DNA of 64,000 nt, taken from contig CM043970.1 of assembly GCA_014529385.2 (NCBI GenBank), positions 45,166,279-45,230,278 of the forward strand. Direction: 5' to 3'. Below the pieces are notes generated by a model that saw only the letters and a list, made by a program, of their open reading frames with translations, searched no databases and was not told the origin of the DNA. Of this stretch, positions 11,758-23,935 are shown piece after piece. The stretch's first letter is position 1; each line of letters opens with the position of its first letter. Source of the DNA: Adiantum capillus-veneris. Lineage: Eukaryota > Streptophyta > Polypodiopsida > Polypodiales > Pteridaceae. Both the position numbers and the translations under genes were made by a program.

Positions 11758-12612
11758 CTATGACTGAAGTGAAGGATTTGGGTTGCAGAACACTGTTTCA
11801 CTTGCTTTAGCTTTTCCTTTGTCGATAGTGGCCGAAGATCTTCGAGTTGTTGTAGGCTTAACCACTGTTGAAGATTCAGGTGCTTCTTCAAACATTTTCG
11901 CCCATTGCTTGGACATAATCAAGTGTGTACTCATTTTTTGAGAGTCCACCACTAGGAATTTGTCTTTGATTACCTTTGACCGTAATGTAAGGGTAGCTTT
12001 TGCAATCCCTAAACTTGTGACGGCTATTCCATGTGATATAGGAACATGTACCTGAATTTCATAGAGTTCTGGTTTATCTAGAAGTAACCACAGCCCATAA
12101 GACATTACATTAGTCATGGTAGTGCAATCTATGTCTGCTGTAAAATTGAATTTCAGTTTCTCATGCACATCCAATGAGAATTTAATCTTCTTGTTGGCTG
12201 CCAAGTAACTGATGTCCTCTTTGCTTTTGGTACTTTTCTTGGACTTTTGTGCCTTGGAAGCTTTGTCATCCTCTTGTATGTTGAACTTCTTTATCATTTG
12301 ACTGGTTGTAGCATGTCCCAAGTGCTTACTATCTTCTGATCTATAGCTTTGGGGAAGGTCTATAGCCTGAGCAGCTTGTTGGTCTTCATTGCTAGTTTCT
12401 GACTGTGATGCCTTGATTCTTGATTTCAGAAGCTCTCTGTCACTATTACTGCTTCTAACACTTGAAGGTAATTCAATGATGACTTTTCTTCTTGGAAATA
12501 TTTTGAAGTTTGTGTAGCAGGATGTTGAGGTTGACTCTCTTCTTCTGATGCAATGGTCGCCGTGGCCTTTGGTTTCCATTGTTCCATGGGTTTTTGTAGA
12601 GTCTCTTCTCAA
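11758..12612 (-). pseudogene. Retropepsin-like domain of Element 1, catalytic motif lost
   Basis: 284 codon minus-strand frame. The N-terminal half is Lys/Ser-rich; the C-terminal half (about residues 140-240) follows the retropepsin fold pattern: KLKFNFTADIDCTTMTNVMS at the active-site position, a central VTSLGIAKATLTL strand region, then LVVDSQKMSTHLIMSKQW. The expected Asp-Ser/Thr-Gly is Asp162-Cys-Thr, and the usual Leu-Gly before the last segment is Met-Ser, so it should not be an active protease. The start codon shown is non-ATG. It overlaps the upstream frame by 4 nt at a T5 run, which more likely marks a one-base shift in a longer gag-protease ORF than a real start. The W-repeat ORF follows directly. 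Confidence 0.55.
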
Positions 12613-13172
12613 AAATATTCATTCATATCCTGTATTGCTTGTTCTTGGTAGTCAATCTTGGACTCAGTCATTTCCTGTTCTTTTGTGCATTCTATGTCTT
12701 CAGTTACATCTTCTTTGAGCTTCTCATACTCTTTGATTTGTTCAATCACCAATGAAGAGTCCACAGTAGAGGATTTATTTGGTAGACGTTCAGCTTCATC
12801 CATTGATTCTAATTGCATGGCTTCCATTTGTGATGTGGCACTAAGATTTTTTGTTACCACTGCCACCTCTTCTTGTGTTGGCTCACTATCGTCAGAATCT
12901 TGGCTTCTTTTGCTCTCGACCCTTGAACTGCGAGCTTCATCTTCATCACCTTGTGGATGCTTTGACTTGTCCTCACTGAGGTTCTTTACGCGATCTTGAA
13001 TCAGCTCATTCAATTGATCTTTTTTGAAAGCGTGATTATCTATGATAATGTTGTTGACACCCTTGACTTCAAGCAACTGTGTCTTGAGCCTATCTTTTGT
13101 GCTCTGCGATAAGATCTGCTTCTTTTCAGGAAATCTCGTTGGGGATTCTTGCTTTCGTTCCCTTGTTGTCAC
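12609..13172 (-). pseudogene. Acidic, charged linker region of the Element 1 polyprotein
   Basis: 187 codon open minus-strand frame, rich in Glu, Asp, Lys, Ser and Gln, with EQIKEYEKLKEDVTEDIECT near the C-terminus suggesting a short coiled coil. It has no ATG at its start (GTG overlapping the previous TGA), so it is probably a continuation of the zinc-knuckle ORF after a frameshift. No enzyme motif. It sits between the zinc knuckle and the protease-like domain, where plant gypsy polyproteins often have a disordered linker. Confidence 0.5.
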
Positions 13173-13867
13173 TGTCTGAACTTTGCTTTAGTCTTGTTGC
13201 TTCTTCTTTCCATGTAGAGCTTTGTTGGGCAGTCCTTCACTAAATGACCAATGGCACATTGGTTGCAATATGTCCCTATCTCAACATGTGAACCCTTTGG
13301 ACGAGGCAGCTCTCCATAATATTGTTGATAATGGTTTCCTATGGTATCTAGATATAGATATGACCTCTTCTTTGCATGCATGAACCTATAGATTACGACT
13401 GACTTAGGTGTATCCGCTGGCTTCGTCTCTTTATCCTTCATCGTCTTGTTCTTGAGAAGCTGAAAATAGCTTCCATTATTGCTTGCATACAAGATCAAAT
13501 CACTATCCATGCTTTCTAGCATGTGTAATGTTAATTCTTCCATCAGTAAATGGTCTTTGTCGTGGGGCTTCTGCATAGCCTTAGGGCTATGTTTCCGAGT
13601 TGATTTTGGCGAGGGTTGCACCGAGGGTGAAGATCGAACCGAATTTTTGTTTTCCGTTTCCCTTGATGGTGCTTTTGGACGGGGTCCAAGTATGTGGCTT
13701 ACAGGTTTCCCACAATTGCTAAACTCATCCATATTTTTCACATCGGCGGCTATTTCATAGTGCCTATCATATTTGTTGACCACAATGACATCTTGACATG
13801 ACCTTCTACATTGGGCATTGTGAATTTCTAGTGGTCTCTCCTCCGGGTCTCTCCTCCGGCTCGGCAT
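13169..13867 (-). pseudogene. Zinc-knuckle (nucleocapsid-like) part of Element 1 gag
   Basis: 232 codon minus-strand frame. Residues 201-213 form CX2CX3HX4C (CNQCAIGHLVKDC), the same unusual three-residue spacing found twice in the Element 2 gag at 38674-38566. The N-terminal half is basic and Ser/Pro-rich. Expected role: RNA binding and packaging. It overlaps the end of the upstream gag-like frame (13806-14918) in another frame; the shared region encodes Glu-Glu-Arg-Pro repeats, a likely site of the shift. Confidence 0.7.
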
Positions 13868-14918
13868 CTTCCAATGCTTCTTGAAATTCCACTTGGGTTC
13901 TTGAAAAGGACACTGCTTCTTGTAAAGCTGGATTTCTTAATCCCACTCTTGAAGAGATAGGGTCTCTTTTTTGAGTTTGTACTCCCCCCATCCGAGAGGG
14001 TTCCATATCTGATGTTGGAATCTATTTAATGCCTGATGATATGACTTCTTGTGCTCTGTTAAGTAGCTCTTGAGACCGAGCTAGTTCTTTTTGAAGTTGT
14101 GCTATCTTCATAGGTGATACTTCCGGCGTATTCCCTGTTTGTGCAATTTGGTGTGTTTGTGCTTTGTCTTGTGCTGGTGCGGTGCACGAGACTTGTGCCG
14201 TGTCTTTCCATGTGGTGTCTTTTGTTGTGCCTTGTTGTGTGTCATGTGGTGTGTCACTCATTTGTGTAGTGACAGCTATAGGTGTCAATTCTTCCAGGTG
14301 CGTAATTAGAGGTAGACCCATAACAAGATGGTATGCATTACCACCTTTAGACATGTAGTCTTCTCCTCTTGAGCCAAACGCTTCTGCTGCAAAATAATGA
14401 TTGTTTTCTACAGGAACTTCATGACTTGTGACAGCCCTATAGTATCGACCGTCTTCATCTCCATAGAGGGTACCAATTTTCCGTTTTCCATCTTGTGCTT
14501 TGTACAGAAAGCTACTTGGAGGATATGTGTAGATATCTGTAAGTTGATCTTTGTACAACATTTCTATCTCATTGTCGATGTATTTTCCGTGCCTCATGTA
14601 AATTGATCCCAGACAGTCTTCCATGAAATCTGGATGTGGGTGTAGTACATTCTTCGCTGTTTCAACTTCCACATATTGAGATGTCCGAGTTTCCTCTGTA
14701 TCTTTCTTTGTCTTGATGTACAACTTCCGATTGTCATCCTCATAGCATGGCAGTCCTTTGTTGTATCCAATCAATAGATCCGAATTTGCTCTCTTGTAAT
14801 TTCTGTGGATGTACTTGAAGCTTCTTCCTGAATGGTCTGATTCCTTTGAGATGCCATTTCTTTCGTCTTGACTCCCTTGTTGTACCTGTTCAGTGATAGC
14901 TCTCATTGCTTGCCTCAA
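13806..14918 (-). pseudogene. Gag-like protein of Element 1 (capsid side)
   Basis: A 298 codon frame (14918-14022) followed in the same frame, after one TAG stop, by 66 more codons to 13806. It contains a charged region with GYNKGLPCYEDDNRKLYIKT and TLYGDEDGRYYRA, a Thr/Gln-rich stretch, and a C-terminal helix (KIAQLQKELARSQELLNRAQ). Element 2 has a comparable tyrosine- and Asp-Gly-rich segment near the start of its gag, so I read this as the equivalent N-terminal gag region. The track start is TTG; an ATG lies four codons in. Exact family unrecognised. Confidence 0.5.
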
Positions 14919-14920
14919 TG

Positions 14921-15136
14921 CTAATAAAAAGTATTAGCACCCTTGTGTCGGTTTCTTTTTTGCTTGAGGTCCTTCAGCTTTTGTGGATTCCCTAATCTCT
15001 GCGTTTTTTGAACTAGGCTTTGCTTACACTGCTTGAACTTCTTAGCTCCCTTGCTTGCCAAGGCTGATACTGTCTTGTCTGGCTGCTTGCTTTGCTTAGA
15101 GATTTTTAGCAGGCCTCGATCTATTGGAAGCATCAT
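14921..15136 (-). CDS. Small basic leader ORF upstream of Element 1 gag
   Basis: 71 codons from ATG at 15136, very Lys/Gln-rich (about one quarter Lys), ending three bases before the gag-like frame starts. It could be an upstream ORF or, after a frameshift, the true N-terminus of gag. No homologue recognised. Confidence 0.35.
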   Translation of the reverse strand: MMLPIDRGLLKISKQSKQPDKTVSALASKGAKKFKQCKQSLVQKTQRLGNPQKLKDLKQKRNRHKGANTFY

Positions 15137-18063
15137 GATAAGTTATGCAACTTACCACTATACTGCAACGACTGCTCCCTTCGTAGTGATTCTTGATTCA
15201 AGCTAACCTCTGTTCACTTTAGCACACAATCTGAAAAATTCTATTTAGCTGGCAAACTTTTTCACAATGAATGTAAAAATTCTTGATGTGCCTTTGACGG
15301 CCACACTTGTTCCGTGGGCTCGGAAGTGACTTTCAAGTTTTCTTTTAGCTGAAGTAAACTTAAGCTAGCACAAGAGAATTATGCACAAGTTGCAGTGATT
15401 TTCTAGCAAAAATCTTGTGTTAAAGTTCTCCAAAACTTACGACTGTTGTTGCAAAATCAAGAGTCCTTGTGTATGGTCTTACTACTACCAGATTTGTGTA
15501 TGGACGTACACTAGGCCGTAGTTAACTTTTACACCTTTCCGCGGGTGACCAATGGTTTTCCCAAAAGATAATTTCAATCTGCTAACTTAGCAGTCTTCAA
15601 AAACCGTGATCGTTTTCTCACACTTCTTTCGAATTATCGGTTTTAGACACTCCTGACTTTCGGATGCATTTTGAGGCCTTAAACGATGTTTTTTTCAATG
15701 TAGACCTAAATGGTTGCCGTAGGCATTCGTTTAGGTCATGTTTTGCTCTAAGATCTGTAGAGTTGCTCTCAGGCTACGTTTTGATATAAAAACTTTTCCG
15801 ATCCGATACCGTTTGTGAAAGTTCTGGCCAAAACAGTGAATTGCAGTTTAGAATGGTCAAAATGAGTCCAAATTCAATTTTAAAAGAAGACTTGGGATCT
15901 CTGTGACACTGTGAACACTCCTGTATGGTCACAATTACAGTTGGACCCTAAAACTGGCCTAGAGACATCCTACGCGTAGGATGTCTATATGCTCAGAATT
16001 TAACAAAATTTGGTCCATAGACTCCCCTTAAGTCCAGCAACACAATGGTATGATCAGAATTCCATTTGGACCTAAAAATGGCCTTGAGACATCCTAAGCG
16101 TAGGATGTCTTTTTGCTCAGAATGACTTGAAATTTTCACCCCAGCTTCTCCTTGATGTGCTGATCGCAGTGGTGTGCTCATAGGTTGGTTTGGAGTCCTA
16201 AATCAAGCTGGAGACATCCTACGCGTACGATGTCTAACTACTCAGATTTTGTCCAAACTTGATCCCAAGATTCTCCTAGTGCTCAGCAACCCAATGGTAT
16301 GCTTAGAATTGAATTTGGATGCCAATAGGTCAAGATGTGGACTGCATAAGCTTCTAGTGCACTCCAAGAGTAGGATGTTTGACAATTCTTGTCTTTGCTT
16401 GGTAAATAGGCCAAACAAGGTCCAAATTCACTTTTGAAAAAATTTCTAGAATCCTTGAGACACTTAGAACCTCCCTATATGGCTACAGTAGAATTTTGAC
16501 CACTTTATGACCCTGGAGACATCCTATGCGTAGGATGTCTTTTTGCTCTGTTTCAGCTCAAACTTGCACTGTAGCTTCCCCTTGATGTGCTAAACTCACA
16601 GCTATTTTTACTTTTTGATTTTGACATCTATAGGTTGGTCAAATGATCAAGAATCTGTTCCAAAAGCCTGATGTATGTTCTGATGAATTCCCAAGTCAAA
16701 TCAACTCCAAATTGGACCAAATTTGCCAAGGAGTCTTATCTAAGGCTATATGACATCATGGTATGGTCATAGTAGAATTTTGGTCTCAAAATCATGCAGT
16801 AGACATCCTACACATAGGATGTCTTTTTGCCTAGAATGAACCCAAACTTAGACCAAAGATTCCCCTAGTCTTCAGCAACCCACTGGTATGCTTAGATTTG
16901 AGTTTGGATGTCAAAAGACCCCAAAACTAGCTATCCTTGCCTTTTTCAGTCAAAAATGCTAAAGTCTGTTCAATCTTCCTTTCACTGACCCAAATGAAAT
17001 GAAATTTATCACATGCACTCAATACAACATTTAGAACATGCCTTTGGAGTCATCCTATGGTTTGGTCTCAAAATTAGGCCTTGGACACAATTTGGATAGG
17101 ATGTCTGGCAATTCTCGTCTTTTGGCTTTGATCTGTCAAAATTTGGTCAAATTTCCACTTTCTAGGTGAAAATAGGGTAGAACCTACCTTCTAAACACAC
17201 TGGTAACCTCAGATTTTCCAAAAAGTGCCAGATCACCCTGTAGACATCCTACGCATAGGATGTCTACTGCTGATTTTTTGAGACTGAAGTGTCCTTGATG
17301 CTTCCTTATGCTCTCAGCAAGTGCAAGTATGCTTCACAGTTGCAAAAACATGCAAAAATCACTCAATTTAAGCTTTTTCTGAAATTTTACGTTTTCTGAC
17401 TCCGCCTTTTGGCTTTTGGTCAACAAAAATAGGGAAAAACACTCAAGTCAATATGTTACTAGGGTAAAACCTACCCTTTGAACCCACTGGTAACCTCAGT
17501 TTTCACAAATTCCCTGCCAAAAGTGCCCTAGAGACATCCTACGCGTAGGATGTCTACTGTCTTAAAATGCAAAATTTTTCTGGCAGTAGTACTCCCTATG
17601 CTCTGTAGAGCTCTCAGCAATAATCACAGAAACTTTTGGACTTCACTTAGGCTTTCAAACACACTTTTGCGTCTTTTACAAACTTGTGATGACTTTACAT
17701 GCATGAAGTGCTCTAGATCCTGAATCATGATGTCCTACTTACTCTACTCCTACTCCTCATGTGAAATGGTGATAATGGTGTTATTGTTGCTTTCTGGCCT
17801 CTCCAGACTCTCAAGCTCTCCCCTCACCGCTTCTACCACTCCAACTCCTACTCAAGAACACAACTAATACCTAAAACTATCTTAGTCTACCTAATTCTAC
17901 CTAAGTCGAAGGATCTAGTCCAGACACACGCTCCCTAGACTCCCTCTAAGACCTAGAGATTCCTCCACCCTCTGATCCTATCTAAATGTAAAATAGTACT
18001 CTGGAACACCAGAGGGACCTCTATCCTCAAGGTCTAGTCTCAGTCACCTACTTAGGGCCCTCG
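15137..18063 (-). other. Element 1 5' untranslated leader
   Basis: About 2.9 kb between the primer site and the first ORF with no credible coding frame. The upstream two thirds (17560-15840) consist of diverged repeats, each centred on the palindrome listed separately and sharing flanks such as 'aatttggac', 'tgctcag' and 'ttctccttgatgtgctcagcaa'. The last 800 bp before gag has no palindrome. Confidence 0.6.
15963..17555 (-). repeat. Palindrome array of Element 1 (arm AGACATCCTA, centre CGCG)
   Basis: Seven full 24 bp copies begin at 15963, 16087, 16212, 16517, 16801, 17242 and 17532; degenerate copies are at about 16359-16380 and 17083-17106. Each full copy is arm AGACATCCTA, a four-base centre, then the complementary arm. 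Centres are CGCG, AGCG, CGCG, TGCG, CACA, CGCA and CGCG. Only the 16212 copy has an arm mismatch. Start-to-start spacing including the degenerate ones runs 124, 125, ~147, ~158, 284, 282, 159 and 290 bp. Transcribed, each would form a 10 bp hairpin with a tetraloop. Confidence 0.93.
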
Positions 18064-18081
18064 TCCCCGGCAGCGACGCCA
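18064..18081 (-). other. Primer binding site of Element 1
   Basis: Minus strand TGGCGTCGCTGCCGGGGA, one base from the LTR edge. This class of site occurs in OTA (Athila/Tat/Ogre) elements and is closest to the 3' end of plant tRNA-Asp as I recall it, with two mismatches. Element 2 has the same site with one base different. Confidence 0.8.
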
Positions 18082-18420
18082 ATGTTGGACGGAAACGCCG
18101 CGACAGACGTCAGCATAGCGAGAACTCACCTAACATATAATGTCAACTGAGGAAGAAGCTCGACCCGCAGGCGCGTGGAAGCAAGCAAAGGGTGTCAACC
18201 TCTACTTGACCGACTAATGACTACTTCCTACAGAGATATCAAATCTACATGCCATCGGTTCTGTGAATGTGAGAGTCTCCTATGATGCTACCGCGAGCCA
18301 AAATCCCATTAGACGTTCTCGAAACGTTACCAAACTTGAGGGATATCCTATCAACACCAATAGGCCACTCTCCCTAAGGTCCATGACCAAAAAACCTACT
18401 CAATACCCTCCCTACAGAAA

Positions 18421-18435
18421 ACGCGTAGGATGTCT
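18421..18435 (-). repeat. Palindrome half-site in U5 (right LTR copy)
   Basis: Plus strand ACGCGTAGGATGTCT; in element RNA this is the 5' arm plus the CGCG centre of the leader palindrome. It starts 338 bp from the LTR/primer edge and lies downstream of the predicted transcription start, so it is in U5 RNA and could pair with any leader copy. Confidence 0.85.
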
Positions 18436-18744
18436 GGCCGGTTTTTGCGGGTCGACGTTTTCAAAAACTAAAGTGCCTAATGTGTAGCTCTACTTGCTCT
18501 GATCGCCTGGATATGCTGAAATGAAAAAACAGACAATAGTTACTCACCAAAACTCAAAAAAAATTTCGCGGGTGAATCTGCCAAAACACAGACGAACGTG
18601 CGTGATGTAAGCATCAACGCGTAGCTCTCCTCGTGGGCAACACACTGCTGCTCTCCGTTTGTGATTCCGACCACCGTAGCTCCTGTAGCACACACACACT
18701 CTCTCTCACTCTCTCGCAGTCTCCCAACGACACAGAAGATCAGA

Positions 18745-18789
18745 TTTATTAGAAGTCCCTTTACAAAGTTTTAGGTTTTGGTTTATATA
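18745..18789 (-). promoter_or_regulatory. TATA box and poly(A) signal of the right Element 1 LTR
   Basis: Minus-strand TATATAAACC (18789-18780) and AATAAA (18750-18745), as in the left LTR. In this 5' LTR the TATA would drive the element transcript. Confidence 0.6.
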
Positions 18790-19415
18790 CTAAACCTTAG
18801 AAAACCTAATGTCCAGCCAGAATGACCTGATTTGTCCCTAGGCTTCTATAGAGCTTAATTACAACACTGTGAGCTAGCTTTGCTTATCCAACAAGCATCT
18901 GTGGCCAAAATACAATTGCCAACTTAAAATATGAAGTTCCCGTAAACATTACAAAAGTGGCCGTAATGGCTCAAAATAATAATAACGGGATATTTGATGA
19001 TGTCCATGAGCTTGTATCTTCACATTACAGCATCCATCTTTGTCTTCATCACTTCATCATCATCTTTATTTGGAATCTTTAGAAAATATTTGAGGAATCT
19101 TCATGGAATCTTTGTGGAAGCATTGTTGAAAGGTTGACCTTTCAACAACCCCCTTTGCCTCCTAAGAATCAAGCAAGCCATTGGGCTGCTGAATGCTCAT
19201 TGGACCCCTTGGGAGACTGTCCAATAGTCTTTTAGAGAGCTTAATTTTTATTGGTTCTTTTATTAAGTGTTTTTAAATTAATTAAACTAGATTTACTCTA
19301 GCCTAATTCTCATTGGTCCACCTCCAAGGCCATCCAAGAGGAATTGAGTACACCTTGTGGGCATCTAAGCTAGGGAGCTCACATGTGTCCCTCATTCCCT
19401 TTGTGTAAAGGGAGC

Positions 19416-19452
<37 letters not shown>

Positions 19453-19823
19453 TTTTTCTCTCAGCTCCTACTTCTAGGGCTCATCCCCTCCTATGTAGGG
19501 ATGTTTGAAGACTTTTGGGACACACACAAAGCATCCAATTTCCCTAGGCTTCTGACCTTTGGACACAACCTTTGAATTTTGGAACCTTAGCATTTTGGAA
19601 GTCTTAATGGGCTGAACCTTAGGGTCTTTTGAGCCCATTTTTGCACATAGCTCTTTTGCAAATGGCTCCCCCTTTGGATCCCTATTTTCCCTCCTTTGGA
19701 TCCCTACTGTGGCCAGGTCTACTAACTTAGCCAATATTCTAGTTTTTTCTCCCTTGGCACTTCCCCATATTAAATGATTAGTTTAACATGAGAAAAACAT
19801 TTAGGAGAATTAGATATTTATTA

Positions 19824-20732
19824 TTATGACAAAACATCGGGTTTGGTAGGGTGGTACTGACCGTCAATGAAAGAACACTCTTTCTGTAAATACAAAAAAT
19901 CAAATTGCAAACGTTCGATTCCCGCTATATTGCAAACCATATTTACAAGGGGATTGAGATTTCTTTGTTGCATAGAGGACCATATTGCAACCTGGAACCT
20001 TGGAAGTAGAAAATGTATAAAATCCCCTGTTCTTGGAAGCACAATGGCTCTACAAGTCTCTATCCTGAAGCTGCACAGGTAGACAAGCTCTGCATGGGGA
20101 TCATACGGCTCCTGAAATAACAACAATCCGTTGACGTCCAAAATAATTAGTCTCTACAAACATTTTGTAAAACAAACAAGCAGTTAGACAATAAGTTGAC
20201 TTTCATATTCTTTTACATTGGTTATTACTGGTACAATCATGTCAATGTCTAGCAAAGGTCCATATTGGGTTTGCCTGTCGTGGAGGTTGTCTTGTCCAGT
20301 GTTGACATCCTCGAGCTTGTTCTCAGTAGTCCATTGTTCTTTTGATGTTCAAGACTCTTGTGTCTCTAGTGCTGAGGGCTCCATTGCACCTGAATTATCT
20401 TCTAATGTGCTATGATCTCTTTGTGTGTCAAGCATAAATGACTCTTGATTTTCAAGCTCAATAGGTGGAATTGTGGTAGAGGTGTGCTCTGCTTGAGGGT
20501 TAGGGTGTTCTTTCTCAGCCCCTCCCTCTGCATAAAATTATTTCTTCTAAAACCCTCCAAGCGTAGAGGGAGTTTCAACCTGTATTTCTTCCTCATCCCC
20601 TCAATCTATGTGATATTGCTACTGTGTGGGCTTCCCCTCATCTGGAAATTTCTCCTTGTCAAACTCTCTCTCTCCAGCATTTCTCTTCTCAGAAGTTCCT
20701 CCCTCCTCTTGCTCCTATCCTTTCACAGCTGA
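19824..20732 (-). pseudogene. Captured FCP1/NIF-type phosphatase fragment in right LTR
   Basis: Second copy of the fragment at 4811-5720. The exon-like frame (20160-19824) differs at only a few residues. Upstream, on the minus strand from about 20560 to 20200, a Glu/Thr/Gln-rich frame with segments EHPNPQAEHTSTTIPPIEL and TQYGPLLDIDMIVPVI is open except for one TGA. That supports an original coding exon joined to the phosphatase-like exon across a short intron. Nonsense codons nearer the 5' side show it is not functional as it stands. Confidence 0.65.
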
Positions 20733-21462
20733 CCTTATGAAATTTGTTTGATGATATCCCTCATCAGTCATCATTAAGTCTACAATGTGGTCATCCAATA
20801 GGGTCTGTTATGCATCCATGCTCACAGGATGTGAAATTTAAAGCAGATGCTTGATTAGGGTGGCACGGTATTGGTGCAAATACTGTACAATTTACTTCTC
20901 CAATGCTCTCTGCAAAAGACAAAACGAAGTAGAGAGTGAAGTTTTGAAGTGTGTAAGGTCTCCGACCCCGAGCTAAAAGAACACCATTGTACCATGAAAC
21001 AATCATAATGGAGTTGCTATTTTTAGCAGTTTTCCAAAATCTGTCGATGCCATGATGTGTAGAATGTCATAAAGCTTCCAAAAGTGAATTAAAATAATTT
21101 TTGTGGAAATTTTCCAAAAATAGTAAGTTTTTGGTCACCAGACCTGTCAGTTTTGGCCGTCTCGACAAATTGCACCCGTACCCCAAATTTGAAAACAATG
21201 CATTTTCGGACGCCGAGGGCTGCTAAATATGGCTGGTACCCTGGTTAATACACCTTAGTTTGAGCTTAGTATAGCAAGTTCCGGCATTAAATTCTAATTC
21301 ATATTGCCCGTCTTAGGTTAAAATTAAATTTTCCTAAGGTTGTGCGGGAAGGCACTGGGACTCGGGGGCTGTGTGGGAACTGACTCCAGGACTCTGCAGA
21401 CTGAGTTTGGCAGTAAGAGGGCGCCCTCACACACTCACAGGGCTCGTGGGCTACTTTCCATG

Positions 21463-21541
<79 letters not shown>

Positions 21542-21664
21542 CTAAGTGAGCTCTTGAGCAGGTTGGGACACTTGGTAAGTATGCAACTAGAGCTGCCATG
21601 CATGAAGTGAGTACTCCTCCAGATGCATATAGCAGGAAAATTCAAATTTTTCAGCTTGTGAGCC

Positions 21665-22727
21665 TATATAAGAGCATGCTCACACAGACACAAGCACACA
21701 TATATGCTCACACACACACTCCTACATACACACACACCTTGAGGAGGTGCTGCCGGCAAACATAGTCTTTGGAAGAGGAGCTAGGAGGGAAGGTGCTGCC
21801 CGTTTCTCATCTCAAGGAGGCCCTTGCATCAAAATTTCGAGAGGAATTCAGCCGTAACCTCGGTAATTGTCGATTTAATTCATGCTTGTTGTAATTCCCT
21901 CTCTAATATCCTCTTAATTCCGCATCTAGTATGCATAATCATAGTCAAAATACTCATTAGATACTCTCTAATTCTTCGTATCCATGATCTATTGCATAAA
22001 TCTTAATCTAATTATTAATCATGCAAGCAATTAGTCACTCTTAATCATAGTTTAATGCATGTTTAAGGAATCATCCACTAGTCACCGTTGTGATTAAAAA
22101 TCAAGTCAGCTTTGAGGTGGGAATGGTCCATTGCATTCTATTACTCCATAATGTGTAAATAATTAAATTAGAATCAATTTCTCATGGATTAGGATTTAAT
22201 TAGGGGAAATTAATCCATCATTAATCATTAGGAAGGGAGAAATCCTCTCATCTATGCATACAGTAAATCTGCAATTCTCTACTGGCATTAAGAAGTGATT
22301 AAGCACGTCTATTTCATCTCTAGTAGAATTGATTAAGTAAAAATTTGAACTTCATAATTATATAGGCCAAGTAATTAACCTTAGGGCCTATTCCCATAGA
22401 ACAAGTATGGTGCTATCGGGATTCTCTATGTCTTGAAGTAAGTCTAACCTCTCGTACAAGGGGATTTGCTTATTGACACTAATCAGTCATCATGATTGTA
22501 TGCTACCTTCGAATGTTAGCTCTTTTCCAAGTTGTCAATTAAGTAGTGAGTATAAAATGGCCCCGGTAAAGAGAACTTGTTTCGGTGGTTCCCACGACCG
22601 CAAGGCGAGGACAAGCGACACCAATGGAAAGGGAAAAGCTCCCATGGTCGACCAAGTACCGGCCATCTCACGGAGCAATGATGATGAAATTGTGGAGGTA
22701 GGTCAAGTTTTAATTCAAGTTTGTTAA
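21665..22727 (+). promoter_or_regulatory. Antisense promoter-like unit with first-exon-like ORF in right LTR
   Basis: TATATAAG at 21665-21672 and ATG at 22557 opening the same 56-codon frame as in the left LTR. Compared with the left copy the changes in the frame are few, and the reading frame and the donor-like GAG|GTAGGT are kept. Confidence 0.4.
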
Positions 22728-23883
22728 AGAAACATTGCATTCGATAAGGTAGGATGAAAAACACATTTCCCAACATGTTAAAAATCAACGAAAACCACGG
22801 CATTTAAATTAATTGTATTTTATATTCAAGTAGGAAAGAATGCTTTCGGAATATACTGTCTGAAGTAGGAAAGATTTGTTGCTAGGGAAAATTTAGCTCA
22901 GCTAGTTCATTTTCAATTCCAATGTTGATCTAGTCCAAACCCCCTCTTGATCATAGGGGACAGCTCGCAAAGTTATTCTCGCAGGAGCTAGAGTTCCTAG
23001 GTAAGGGCTCTTGAATCCACGATTGTTGGTTAAGCGGTGGATATCCACGACTACTGGTTAAGTGGTGGAAGTCCATGACTGCTGGTTAAGCGGTGGACAA
23101 CCTAGTTGTATGGGCAACTAGGCGACAACGGGTGGAGTAAACACTCGCTGGGGGATTTCGTGCCTCCAGAGCATTGGAACTTTAAATGAATGAGTTTTTG
23201 AGTAAATTTTTACTAGAATTATTGTCTTGGTGCCGCTTTGCAATACTGGTTGAAGGGTTGTATTAAAGAACTTGTGAATCGGAAAAATAAACAAAGAACT
23301 TATATGTTGAACAACCATTGTGGTAGTAATTAGGTAACAAAGGAAGTGTGAGTATGGGGTGGAAAGTGGGGGCTTGGCTCGGGTTGCCAATGCCTATGAG
23401 AAGGGTGGTCCCGATTGGTCGGGAACTCTCCATCCCCATAGTGTTATAAATCGATGCTAGTATTACTCATTGCCCCAAGAGCGGCGAAGCCTCAAGTGTA
23501 CGTGCCTCTAAAACATGGGGAAAAAGGCACTCAGGACTTCTCTCCTCTTGGAAGGTGGATCTTAGGATCGCTAGATAAAGTAATCACGCTTCCCCTGCAT
23601 GGTGGAACTAGATCTCGATGCTAGTAGGCTCGAACTCGACTCACTTTGTGATGAGAGATCGTCCGCTAGATGAACCATAAACCACTTTGTTTGCTTCCGC
23701 TGTAGATCTAGTGGCCACCAGGTTTACCATCAGATCCGTCGTTTGAGACGACAGGGTGGGGACCTGACAAAGTGTGCCCAAGGTACTAGTGAGGTTTTCA
23801 TCTTTGGAAGGTTGCCATGCCAAGCCCACGAAAAGGTAACAACCACTCTTGTTTATTTCTTCTACACGTGGTTTTGATGTCAA

Positions 23884-23887
23884 TATG

Positions 23888-23935
<48 letters not shown>

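Noticed and set aside
15963-17555. CRISPR-like array
   Set aside because: Repeats are palindromes within diverged ~145 bp units, spacers are not unique foreign-like sequences, and the context is a plant retrotransposon with no cas genes.
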